Below, piece by piece: positions 8,800 through 16,514 of a stretch of 48,195 bases of DNA. Origin of the DNA: Gemmatimonadota bacterium. GTDB taxonomy: Bacteria; Gemmatimonadota; Gemmatimonadetes; Gemmatimonadales; GWC2-71-9. A model generated the notes under the pieces. It was not told where the DNA came from, did no database searches, and saw only the letters and a list, made by a program, of their open reading frames with translations. The DNA lies in the NCBI GenBank assembly GCA_003223395.1, contig QHUZ01000048.1, forward strand, positions 1 through 48,195, given 5' to 3'. The position numbers were made by a program, and so were the translations under genes. How positions within the stretch are numbered: the stretch's first letter is position 1; each line of letters opens with the position of its first letter.

Positions 8800-9776
8800 A
8801 GCACGTCCTCGCGTTGCTGCTGCAGCTCCCCCCCAGTGAATCGCTCCCGCCGAAGCCTGCCGCGCCGCCCAGTGCGTGGATGAGCCTGATCGGCGCCTAC
8901 GCGTCGGACCACGACACGCTGTACGTCTATGAAGATGGCGGCGCGCTCATCGCGCTCCTCGGGCCCGCGGCTCCCGCCCATCTCGCGCAGGCGGCGGACT
9001 CAGTCTTCACGTTCTTCGGTCGCGGACCGTACGACGCCGACAGCATCGTCTTCCGGCCCGGCGAGATCCAGGTGGGGCAAGTCGTCTTGCGGCGCCTCCA
9101 GATGGGGCCGGCAGACGGCGGGCAGCTGCGTCTCCGGCCCGTCCGATCAGTCGCGGAGCTGCTGCAGGTCGATCGCGGGCTGAGGCCGCCCGCCGAGAGC
9201 GGCGCGTTTCTGGCGCCCGATCTGGTAGAGCCCTCCAGGCTGGATGCGACGATCCGACTCGATATCCGGTACGCCACGACGAACAATTTCCTCGGCACCG
9301 TCGTCTACTCCTCGGCCCGTGCCTTCCTGCAGCGACCCGCGGCCCTCGCCCTCGTGCGGGCGGCGCGCGCGCTCCGACGCCTAGGGCTTGGGATCTTGAT
9401 CCACGACGCCTACCGGCCGTGGTATGTGACGAAGGTGTTCTGGGACGCGACGCCCGCCGAGTCCCGCTGGCTCGTGGCGGACCCGGCGCGCGGTTCGAAG
9501 CATAATCGTGGCGCCGCGGTGGATCTCACGCTCTACGATCTGGCGACCGGCCTGCCAGTCGAGATGCCGTCGACGTACGACGAGGCGACGCCGCGCGCCC
9601 TGTCCGATTATCCGGGCGGCACGTCGCGCCAACGCTGGCATCGCGCCCTGTTGCGTCGCGTGCTGGAGGCCCAAGGGTTCACGGTGAATCCGAGCGAGTG
9701 GTGGCATTTCGACTTTCGGGACTGGCAACGCTATCAGATCTTGAACGTCCCGTTCGAGAACATCCGATCACGGTGA
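8796..9776 (+). CDS. VanX-type D-alanyl-D-alanine dipeptidase (peptidase M15D) with an extra N-terminal domain
   Basis: The product is 326 residues; the start is the ATG overlapping the GH2-fusion stop. The C-terminal half (about 140-326) is a VanX/DdpX dipeptidase: RLDIRYATTNNFLG near the domain start, HDAYRPW, GSKHNRGAAVDLTL with zinc ligands His236 and Asp243, and EWWHFDF with catalytic Glu301 and ligand His304. Spacing between these residues equals that of VanX. Such zinc enzymes split D-Ala-D-Ala or related dipeptides. The first ~135 residues, after a signal-like start, form a small beta-rich domain (LIGAYASDHDTLYVYEDGGAL) that resembles DUF3471-type add-ons; that label is tentative. A signal peptide suggests periplasmic use on cell-wall peptides rather than cytoplasmic vancomycin-type resistance. 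No VanHA genes are nearby. Confidence 0.88.
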   Translation: MKHVLALLLQLPPSESLPPKPAAPPSAWMSLIGAYASDHDTLYVYEDGGALIALLGPAAPAHLAQAADSVFTFFGRGPYDADSIVFRPGEIQVGQVVLRRLQMGPADGGQLRLRPVRSVAELLQVDRGLRPPAESGAFLAPDLVEPSRLDATIRLDIRYATTNNFLGTVVYSSARAFLQRPAALALVRAARALRRLGLGILIHDAYRPWYVTKVFWDATPAESRWLVADPARGSKHNRGAAVDLTLYDLATGLPVEMPSTYDEATPRALSDYPGGTSRQRWHRALLRRVLEAQGFTVNPSEWWHFDFRDWQRYQILNVPFENIRSR

Positions 9777-9836
9777 TCATGGGAACCGCCCTTCTCGCCC
9801 CGGTGTAGCTTCGGGAACAGAAGGGAGGGTTTGACC

Positions 9837-10418
9837 ATGACACGGACACTCGCTTGTCTCCTCGCGACCGCCCTCGGCGTCACGACCGTGGCGCCGGCGC
9901 AAGGCAGCGTGGCTTTGAAGGGTGGGTTCTCCTACGGCAACGTGTCGAACCGCGGCGTCCTGCCGGGCAATCTGCAGGAACGCACGGGGTTCGCGGTGGG
10001 TCTGTCGTTCGGGACCGGCCGCAACATGCTCGGGTTCGGCGTCGAGGCGCTCTACGCGCAGCGCGGCGTCACCAACTCCGGCACGACCGACGAGCGCAAG
10101 CTCGACTACGCCGACGTGCCGATTTTCCTGCGCGCCCTCTTTCCAACGCCCGGCATCGCGCCCTACGCGTACGCCGGCCCACAAATCTCCTTTGAGCTGC
10201 GGTGCCGCGCGGGTGGCAGCGCCTGTCCCAACACCGATCGGCCCTCCACGAGTTACGCGGGGGTGATCGGCGGTGGCGTCCGGCTCGGCGCCGCACGCGC
10301 CTTCACGCTCGAGGGTCGTTACATCTACGGGCTCACCGACCTGAAGCTCAGCACAGTCACGAGCTCGGAGAGCTACAAGACCCGCTCGTTCCTCATTCTC
10401 GCCGGCTGGGCGTTCTAG
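9837..10418 (+). CDS. Small outer-membrane beta-barrel protein (PorT/OmpW-like)
   Basis: The product is 193 residues with a signal peptide ending around VAPAQG. Alternating-residue strands follow (VALKGGFSYGNVS, GFAVGLSFGTGRNMLGFGVEALYAQRG, YADVPIFLRALFP, YAYAGPQISFEL), ending in SFLILAGWAF with a terminal aromatic residue. This is the common 8-strand porin-like outer-membrane protein of Gemmatimonadota and Bacteroidota. AGGGAGG at 9822-9828 fits the ATG at 9837 better than an in-frame TTG six bases upstream. Two cysteines sit in one loop (CRAGGSACPN) and may form a disulfide. The amidase gene follows after 7 bases, so the two are probably co-transcribed. Function is unknown. Confidence 0.8.
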   Translation: MTRTLACLLATALGVTTVAPAQGSVALKGGFSYGNVSNRGVLPGNLQERTGFAVGLSFGTGRNMLGFGVEALYAQRGVTNSGTTDERKLDYADVPIFLRALFPTPGIAPYAYAGPQISFELRCRAGGSACPNTDRPSTSYAGVIGGGVRLGAARAFTLEGRYIYGLTDLKLSTVTSSESYKTRSFLILAGWAF

Positions 10419-10425
10419 CTCCTCC

Positions 10426-12027
10426 ATGGCCTCTTTGTCGCGCCGCGAATTCGCGGAACTCGCCTCCCTCGCCGTCGCCGGTGCCATGCTGCCCGGGTTG
10501 CCTTCCAGACCGCAGCAGGCCGTTACGCTCGAAGAAACGACGATCGCCCAGGTCCAGGACGGCATGAAAGCCGGACGCCTCACATCGCGCGGCGTCACGC
10601 AGGCCTACCTGGACCGCATCGCCGCGCTCGATCGCCAAGGACCCACGCTGCGCGCGGTGCTCGAGACGAATCCCGAGGCGCTCACGATCGCGGACGGGCT
10701 GGACGCCGAGCGGCGCCGCGGCAAGCTGCGCGGTCCCCTTCACGGTATCCCGGTCATCGTCAAGGACAACATCGAGACGCACGACAAGATGCAGACGACC
10801 GCGGGCTCCCTCGCACTCGAGGGCAACTTCGCGGTGCGGGATGCATCCATTGTCGAACGATTGCGCGCCGCGGGCGCGGTGGTCCTTGCCAAGGCGAATC
10901 TCTCGGAGTGGGCCAACTTCCGGTCCAGCCGCTCGTCGAGCGGCTGGAGCGGCCGCGGTCGCCAGTGCCGGAACCCGTACGTGCTGGATCGCACGCCATC
11001 GGGCTCGAGCTCCGGGTCGGCGGTGTCGGTGAGCGCCAATCTCTGCGCTGTCGCGGTGGGCACCGAAACGGACGGGTCGATCATCAGCCCGGCGAATACC
11101 TGCGGCATCGTCGGTCTGAAACCCACGGTTGGCCTGGTGAGCCGCGCGGGGATCATCCCCATCGCCCATAGCCAGGACACGGCGGGACCGATGGCACGCA
11201 CCGTGGCCGACGCCGCCGCGCTGCTCACGGCGCTCGCCGGTGTGGACCCGCGCGATCCCGCGACGGCGGACGCTCAAGGCCATGTCGCGAAGGACTACAC
11301 GGCGTTTCTCGACGCGAGCGGATTGAAGGGCGCACGTATCGGCGTCCAGGCACGCACCGGCAACAATCCGATCGTGGACGCCGTGCTGGAGCAGGCGATC
11401 GCGGTCCTGAAGACCCAGGGCGCCGACGTTGTGGACCCTGCCCCCATCGAAACGGCCGGCCAGCTGGGGATGAACGAGCGCGACGTGCTGCAGTACGAAT
11501 TCAAGGCGGATCTGAACGCCTATCTCGCCACGATGCCCGCCACGGTAAAGCCGCGTACGCTCGCGGACCTGATCGCGTTCAATGCGGCGAACGAAGATCG
11601 CGAGATGCCCTACTTCGGGCAGGAGACGTTCATCGCCTCGCAGGCCCGGGGGCCTCTCACCGATCAGGCCTACATCGACGCGCGCGCCAAATGCATCGAG
11701 CTGACCCGCACGAAGGGCATCGACGCGACGATGGACAAGTACAAGCTCGACGTGATGCTTGGCCCCTCGGGCGGCATCGCGTCACTCGTCGACCTCGCGG
11801 GCGGCGGAGGCGGTGGGGGCGGCCCCGGCAGCTCGCAGTTCCCCGCAGTCTCCGGATACCCGCACATCACGGTGCCGGCGGGTTTCCACTTCGGGCTGCC
11901 GCTCGGCGTCTCGTTCTATGGGCGCGCCTGGAGCGAGCCGGTGTTGCTGCGGGTGGCGTACGCGTTCGAGCAGGCGACCAAGGTACGCCGAGCGCCCGGC
12001 TTCACGCCGACGCTGGCCCTGAGCTAG
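10426..12027 (+). CDS. Exported amidase-signature family amidase
   Basis: The product is 533 residues. The N-terminus (SRREFAELASLAVAGAMLPG) looks like a Tat signal. The amidase-signature fold is complete: LRGPLHGIPVIVKDNIE with Lys113, TPSGSSSGSAV with the cis-Ser194, and GTETDGSIISPAN with the nucleophile Ser218. The Ser-cisSer-Lys spacing agrees with FAAH/GatA-type enzymes. The family hydrolyses C-N bonds of many amides; the export signal and lack of GatB/GatC neighbours argue against tRNA amidotransferase. An unusual run of about eight glycines (residues ~459-466) sits in a loop before QFPAVSGYPHITVPAG. The stop codon overlaps that of the convergent M20 gene by four bases (CTAG). Confidence 0.92.
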   Translation: MASLSRREFAELASLAVAGAMLPGLPSRPQQAVTLEETTIAQVQDGMKAGRLTSRGVTQAYLDRIAALDRQGPTLRAVLETNPEALTIADGLDAERRRGKLRGPLHGIPVIVKDNIETHDKMQTTAGSLALEGNFAVRDASIVERLRAAGAVVLAKANLSEWANFRSSRSSSGWSGRGRQCRNPYVLDRTPSGSSSGSAVSVSANLCAVAVGTETDGSIISPANTCGIVGLKPTVGLVSRAGIIPIAHSQDTAGPMARTVADAAALLTALAGVDPRDPATADAQGHVAKDYTAFLDASGLKGARIGVQARTGNNPIVDAVLEQAIAVLKTQGADVVDPAPIETAGQLGMNERDVLQYEFKADLNAYLATMPATVKPRTLADLIAFNAANEDREMPYFGQETFIASQARGPLTDQAYIDARAKCIELTRTKGIDATMDKYKLDVMLGPSGGIASLVDLAGGGGGGGGPGSSQFPAVSGYPHITVPAGFHFGLPLGVSFYGRAWSEPVLLRVAYAFEQATKVRRAPGFTPTLALS

Positions 12028-13538
12028 ACGCGCGTCCGCGCCACCTCGAACAGATACTCGACGTACGACCGCACGCCGCCGTCAATCCCCTGCACCTTAG
12101 GATTGGCGGACTCGATGACGTAGTACTCGTCCGGCGCATGCGCGCCGCTGCCATGACCCAGGCCGAAGTGCCCCGCCGCAAGCTTCAGTGGCTCCCCGGT
12201 GAAGACATAGCCGGGCCAGGAGCCCGCGTTCCTCGGCAGCAGAATCGGGTCGATCCGCGCGCGGCGGTACACTGCCTCCTGGGCCCGAATCACCATCGCG
12301 TCGCGGGGCGTGCTCGTAGGATCGTAGCCCCCCGACATGTTGACCTCGATGTCGCCGAAGCCGCGCTTGGCGAGATGCGCCTTGAGCGCGGCGAGCGCAT
12401 CGGCCGCGGTCATGTCCGGCACGAGACGCAGATCGAGCTTCGCGACCGCTCGATGCGGCAGAATCGTCTTGCCGCCGGGGCCGGTGTACCCGCCGACGAG
12501 TCCTTCGATGTTCACGGTGGGCCGGGACATCAACAGCTCCAGCGCCTCGGTCCAGCTGACGTCGCGCACCCAATGCTCGACGCCGAGTAGGCGCTTCGCG
12601 CCGGCCTCATCGAGGCGAGCGGCGGCGGCAGCAATCATCGCCTTTTCGTCCGGCGCGAGGGGCCGTGCCTTGTCGGCGAAGTTGTCGATCGCAGGATCGT
12701 TGCCGTCCGGCGAGACCAGGGTCCCGAGCGCCTGCACCAAGTGCCACGCCGGACTGTCGACCCGCGCCTTGTTGCTCGAGTGAATGTCGGTGCGCGGGCC
12801 ACGGCCCCAGCGCTCGCCGCTCGAAACCAGCTCGACCTCGATCACGCCTTTGGCGCCGAGGGTGATCGTGACCTGGCCGTCGAGCCCCTGCGACGCGGAC
12901 GGCATGAAGATGCCGGCCGATTTTTGCAGCGCCGCGAGCACCTCGGGCCGCCGCACGATCTGCGGGAAGTGCGGCGAGCCGATCTCTTCTTCACCCTCCG
13001 CCGCCAGCACGAGATTTACCGGCAGCTTGCGATTGGCTCCCCGAATTGCGTGCAGCGCCGCAAGGAACGTGGCCTCCGGCCCCTTCTGGTTCACCGCCCC
13101 ACGCCCGATCACCACCTTCCCGAGTCCCGCTTTATCAACGAGCGCGGCATCCCACGGCGGCGACGACCATTCCGCCGGATCCACTTGTTTGACGTCGTAC
13201 ATGAAGTAGAGACCGAGCGTCTTGGGCGCGCCCGCGTCGAGCGTGGCGAAGATACCGGGCTGGCCGTCACTGGGAATCTTCGTCACCTGCTGGAAGCCGG
13301 CGTCGCGCAACATCCGCATCGTCAGGTCGCAGCCTTCGTTCATCCCGCGATTCTCGGCGGCGATCGAGGGTTGGCGGATCCATTCCTGCAGCCGCTGCAC
13401 CGATTCGTCGTGGCGGCGCTCGATCTGCGCATAGATCGGCGCGAGATCGGATTGCTGGGTTCGCATAAAGGGCGGCAACGTCACGGCCGCGGCGGCCGCG
13501 GTTGCGTTCTGAAGAAAAGCACGGCGGTCGATGCTCAT
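12024..13538 (-). CDS. Tat-exported M20-family peptidase homologue with altered metal ligands
   Basis: The product is 504 residues; the start is an ATG preceded by AAGGAGAT (13541-13548). A Tat-like signal (DRRAFLQNA) opens the protein. The M20/M25/M40 architecture is complete: catalytic domain, dimerisation insert beginning near VIEVELVSSGERWGRG, and C-terminal return with GLGHGSGAHAPDEYY. The catalytic pair in AEGEEEIGS (Glu184/Glu185) and the final His are present. However, the usual HxD reads MYD (Met113), the bridging Asp position reads GRGAVNQKG (Asn150), and the third acidic ligand region reads FMPSASQG. Three of the five dizinc ligands therefore appear substituted. It may belong to a divergent M20 subfamily or use a reduced metal site. 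It converges on the amidase gene. Confidence 0.85.
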   Translation of the reverse strand: MSIDRRAFLQNATAAAAAVTLPPFMRTQQSDLAPIYAQIERRHDESVQRLQEWIRQPSIAAENRGMNEGCDLTMRMLRDAGFQQVTKIPSDGQPGIFATLDAGAPKTLGLYFMYDVKQVDPAEWSSPPWDAALVDKAGLGKVVIGRGAVNQKGPEATFLAALHAIRGANRKLPVNLVLAAEGEEEIGSPHFPQIVRRPEVLAALQKSAGIFMPSASQGLDGQVTITLGAKGVIEVELVSSGERWGRGPRTDIHSSNKARVDSPAWHLVQALGTLVSPDGNDPAIDNFADKARPLAPDEKAMIAAAAARLDEAGAKRLLGVEHWVRDVSWTEALELLMSRPTVNIEGLVGGYTGPGGKTILPHRAVAKLDLRLVPDMTAADALAALKAHLAKRGFGDIEVNMSGGYDPTSTPRDAMVIRAQEAVYRRARIDPILLPRNAGSWPGYVFTGEPLKLAAGHFGLGHGSGAHAPDEYYVIESANPKVQGIDGGVRSYVEYLFEVARTRV

Positions 13539-13715
13539 AGATCTCCTTGGTTGGCCTTGCGCCAGCAATTCTGGCTGCTAGCGTTCGAGGTGCGCTAGGG
13601 GCGCATCCAGTCCGCGGACAGGGCCGTGCCCACCCACGAGCAGGTACAATCGATCGACGAACTTCTTTCAGCCCGAAACAGGCGGACAACGGGCGCGCAC
13701 TGAAAGGAGCTTCGT

Positions 13716-14999
13716 GTGTTTCCCAATCCGCAGGACGCGCTGCCGCTTCCCCCCCGTCCCAACCTCGAGCAGTACCGCAAGCTCGCCAAGGATCTGGTGA
13801 AGACCTGTCAGTCGGGCTCCATCGCGGCGTGGGCCGATCGCTGGATGGCATCGCTGCTCACAACCTGGGAGCGGAAGAGCGTCGATCGCGCCGCCACGCA
13901 GGTCGAGGAGTTCGCGATTAAGACTCTCACGCGCGCGGAACGCCGCTGCGTGCTGGCCGATGCGCAGTTCGTGCTCGCGCGCGCTCACGGTTTCTTGAGC
14001 TGGCCCGCCTTCGCCACGCACCTCGACGCGCTCGCCCACAGTGATACGGAGACCACCGCATTCGAGGCCGCGGCCGAGGCCATCGTGCGCGGCGACGAGG
14101 CAACGCTACAGCAGCTGCTGCGGGAGCATCCGGGGCTGATCCGGGCGCGATCCACGCGCGAGCATCGCGCCACGCTGCTGCATTACGTCTCGGCGAACGG
14201 TGTGGAAGGCTATCGGCAGAAGTCTCCTCGGAACGCGGCTCGCATGACGCAGCTACTGCTGACCGCGGGCGCAGATGTCGAAGCCGAGGCGGATGTGTAT
14301 GGTGGTGGCTGCACCGCGCTGGGTCTCGTCGCGACGAGCTCGCCGCCGCGGGACGCGGGTGTCCAGATTCCCGTGATCCAGGTGTTGCTGGATCATGGCG
14401 CGCAGGTCGAGCATCCCAATCTGGCGGGCAACAACCACGGCGCGGTCTACGCCTGCCTGGCCAACGGCTGTCCTGAAGCGGCGCACTATCTCGCCGAGCA
14501 TGGCGCGCAGCTCGACATCGTCGGCGCCGCAGGGATCGGCCGCCGTGACGTCGTGGAAAGGCTGTTCGAGCAAGCGGATCCCGAGACGCGCGAGCGCGCA
14601 CTGCGGTACGCAGCCGGATTTGGGCAGCTGGAGGCCACGCGCTTTCTCCTCGAACGTGGCATCCCGGTGGACGCGCATTCCGGCGACGGCGAAACCGCGC
14701 TCTTCTACGCCATACTCGGCGATCACGTCGAGGTCGTGCGGTTGCTGCTCGAGCGTGGGGCTCAGCCCGGGGCCCGGACCAGGTATGGCGTCGTGGGCCA
14801 AGCGCCGATTTGGCGGGCGGGGCATGGCGGCAATCCCGATCGGTGCGCGGAGATCATCGAAGCACTCATGGCGGCTGGGGCCGAGGCGCCGGACCGCCAC
14901 CCGCCGATCAATGAGAAGATTGACGCGCTGCTCAGCCGCTATGGCAGTGTGGCCGATCCGACGCGGTACTGGCACGGAGAAGAGCCCAGGAACACGTGA
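13716..14999 (+). CDS. Ankyrin-repeat protein with an N-terminal RPNLxQ module
   Basis: The product is 427 residues starting at GTG, with AAAGGAG at 13703-13709 six bases upstream. The N-terminal ~105 residues contain LPPRPNLEQYRKLAKDLV and, after a spacer, ARAHGFLSWPAFATHLDAL. The same two blocks occur at the start of the ankyrin protein at 40042, so the two genes share an N-terminal module. From about residue 110 there are ankyrin-type helices and turns (MTQLLLTAGADVEAEA, VIQVLLDHGAQVEHPN, ATRFLLERGIPVDAHSGDGETALFYA, EVVRLLLERGAQPGAR). Ankyrin repeats bind proteins; no catalytic domain or signal peptide is seen, so it is probably cytoplasmic. The gene is divergent from the M20 gene across 177 bases that hold no recognisable gene. 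Confidence 0.88.
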   Translation: MFPNPQDALPLPPRPNLEQYRKLAKDLVKTCQSGSIAAWADRWMASLLTTWERKSVDRAATQVEEFAIKTLTRAERRCVLADAQFVLARAHGFLSWPAFATHLDALAHSDTETTAFEAAAEAIVRGDEATLQQLLREHPGLIRARSTREHRATLLHYVSANGVEGYRQKSPRNAARMTQLLLTAGADVEAEADVYGGGCTALGLVATSSPPRDAGVQIPVIQVLLDHGAQVEHPNLAGNNHGAVYACLANGCPEAAHYLAEHGAQLDIVGAAGIGRRDVVERLFEQADPETRERALRYAAGFGQLEATRFLLERGIPVDAHSGDGETALFYAILGDHVEVVRLLLERGAQPGARTRYGVVGQAPIWRAGHGGNPDRCAEIIEALMAAGAEAPDRHPPINEKIDALLSRYGSVADPTRYWHGEEPRNT

Positions 15000-15100
15000 G
15001 CGCGTGTCAACATGCGGGTCGTGTCACGGTGCGACGTTTCGACTAGCGCCGCGCGCCCGTTTGGGACAAAATCCACGCCTCCCTTTACTGGAGTTTTACT

Positions 15101-15682
15101 ATGAAACCCCGAGCCTCTGTTCTCTTGATCGTCCTTGCCGCCCTACCGCTGCCCCTCGCCGCTCAGGCGACGGGTGGCATGGCGGCCGCCCCCGCCGCCG
15201 CCCCCGCCCCGTCGGCCAATCCGGTCAGCGACGCGCTGCGTGCCTGGGAGCAACGTTCCGGGCGTGATCTGATTGCCGCCGCTGAGGCTATGCCTGCCGA
15301 CAAGTACAACTACCGGCCCACGCCGGCGCAAATGAGTTTCGCACAAATCCAGGTGCACCTCGCGAACGAGGGGAACGACGTTCTCTGTGGCAAGACAGCG
15401 GGCGTCGAGCCGCCGAAGCGCGTGGCCGTGGATTCGACGGCGACCAAGGAGCAGCTCGTCGCTCGGCTCCGAGAGACGTTCCAGTTCTGTGAGCAGGCGT
15501 TCTCAAAAATGGACGATTCGAAGCTCGCCGAGTCGGTCTCGATGTTCGGCATGAACCCGTCGCGCGCGACTGCGGTCCTCATCACGGTCGGCGATTGGGC
15601 CGATCACTACAGCCAGGAAGCGAATTATCTGCGGCTGAACGGCATCCTGCCGCCGACGGCGCAGCGCCGCACGGGCATGTAG
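15101..15682 (+). CDS. Secreted DinB-like four-helix protein
   Basis: The product is 193 residues. A signal peptide (to about LAAQA) is followed by an Ala/Pro-rich linker and a DinB-superfamily four-helix bundle. Visible landmarks are LRAWEQRSGRDLIAAAEAMP with KYNYRPTPAQMSFAQIQVHLA, and the C-terminal DHYSQEANYLRLNGILPP, which is characteristic of the exported subgroup. Cytoplasmic DinB/YfiT proteins bind a metal through three His; here only the helix-2 His and the DHY His are plain. Its role outside the cytoplasm is not known. A spaced purine stretch (CTGGAG) precedes the ATG. A palindromic repeat follows the stop by eight bases. Confidence 0.85.
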   Translation: MKPRASVLLIVLAALPLPLAAQATGGMAAAPAAAPAPSANPVSDALRAWEQRSGRDLIAAAEAMPADKYNYRPTPAQMSFAQIQVHLANEGNDVLCGKTAGVEPPKRVAVDSTATKEQLVARLRETFQFCEQAFSKMDDSKLAESVSMFGMNPSRATAVLITVGDWADHYSQEANYLRLNGILPPTAQRRTGM

Positions 15683-15690
15683 TCCTCACC

Positions 15691-15720
15691 GGTAGGGGCG
15701 CAGCATGCTGCGCCCCTACC
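15691..15720. repeat. Palindromic repeat, copy 1 (REP-like)
   Basis: A perfect 30-bp inverted repeat with no loop: GGTAGGGGCGCAGCA followed by its exact reverse complement. The inner 28 bp are identical to a second copy at 47079-47106. It lies 8 bases after the DinB-like stop and 10 bases before nagB, so as RNA it would fold into a very stable hairpin between the two genes. Palindromes framed by TAGGGGCG...CGCCCCTA resemble dispersed REP-type repeats of several phyla; no transposase is nearby. Confidence 0.9.
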
Positions 15721-15730
15721 TCAGAGACCT

Positions 15731-16513
15731 ATGGAAGTCATTATTCAGCGAGACTACGCCCAGATGAGCAAGATCGCGGCGCAGATTGTCGCGGAATTGC
15801 TCAACACCAAGCCGAACGCCGTGCTCGGGATGGCGACGGGCTCCACGCCTCTGGGGCTGTATCAGGAGCTCGTGCGGCTGCACAAGAAGGAGCAGCTCGA
15901 CTTCTCGCGCGTGACGACATTCAACCTCGACGAATACGTCGGCCTGCCCGGGAATCACCCGCAGAGCTATCACTACTTCATGCACGAGCATTTTTTTCGG
16001 CATGTGAACATCCCGCCGCACAACATCAACATTCCCTCCGGGACCACGAGCAATTATCCGGCCTTTTGCGATTGGTATGAGAAGCGCATCACGGAGTGCG
16101 GGGGCATCGACTTGCAGATCCTCGGCATCGGCACGGACGGGCATATCGGGTTCAACGAGCCGACGAGCTCGCTGAGCTCGCGCACCCGGCTCAAGACCCT
16201 GTCCAAACAGACGATCGATGACAACGCGCGCTTCTTCGAGCGCCGCGAGGACGTGCCGGTCTATGCCATCACGATGGGGGTCGGCACGATCCTCGAGGCG
16301 CGCCAGCTGATGTTGGTGGCGAGCGGCAAGACCAAGGCAAAGGCCATTGCGCAGGCCGTCGAGGGGCCGGTGACCAGTATGGTCACGGCCAGCGCGCTGC
16401 AGCTGCACCGAGACGCGATCGTGATCGTGGACGACGAAGCCGCGGCCGGGCTGACGATGCGCGACTACTACGACTTCATCTACGCGGCCAAACCTGCGGC
16501 GCCGAGGGCTTAG
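15731..16513 (+). CDS. nagB: Glucosamine-6-phosphate deaminase
   Basis: The product is 260 residues, full length. It converts glucosamine 6-phosphate to fructose 6-phosphate and ammonia in the cytoplasm, the step that brings amino sugars into glycolysis. Phosphate-binding MATGSTPLGLY (about 34-44) and NLDEYVGL with the catalytic Asp67 are present. GIGTDGHIGFNEP holds Asp136, His138 and Glu143, matching the E. coli NagB catalytic set. It is the first gene of a run of six with 0-4 bases between them (GH3, ABC ATPase, ABC permease, GH30, LVIVD protein), implying co-transcription. The regulatory gene nagR and the deacetylase nagA are absent from the window. The palindromic repeat immediately upstream may influence transcript stability. 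Confidence 0.97.
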   Translation: MEVIIQRDYAQMSKIAAQIVAELLNTKPNAVLGMATGSTPLGLYQELVRLHKKEQLDFSRVTTFNLDEYVGLPGNHPQSYHYFMHEHFFRHVNIPPHNINIPSGTTSNYPAFCDWYEKRITECGGIDLQILGIGTDGHIGFNEPTSSLSSRTRLKTLSKQTIDDNARFFERREDVPVYAITMGVGTILEARQLMLVASGKTKAKAIAQAVEGPVTSMVTASALQLHRDAIVIVDDEAAAGLTMRDYYDFIYAAKPAAPRA

Positions 16514-16514
16514 C

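Noticed and set aside
8796-9776. VanX-like gene as part of a vancomycin resistance cluster
   Set aside because: No VanH, ligase or VanRS genes are present; the signal peptide and glycosidase coupling suggest a different role.
10426-12027. Amidase as GatA of the glutamyl-tRNA amidotransferase
   Set aside because: It has a Tat-like export signal and no gatB or gatC nearby.
15691-15720. Palindrome as an intrinsic terminator
   Set aside because: No T tract follows on either strand and the same palindrome recurs at 47079, so a dispersed repeat is the better description.
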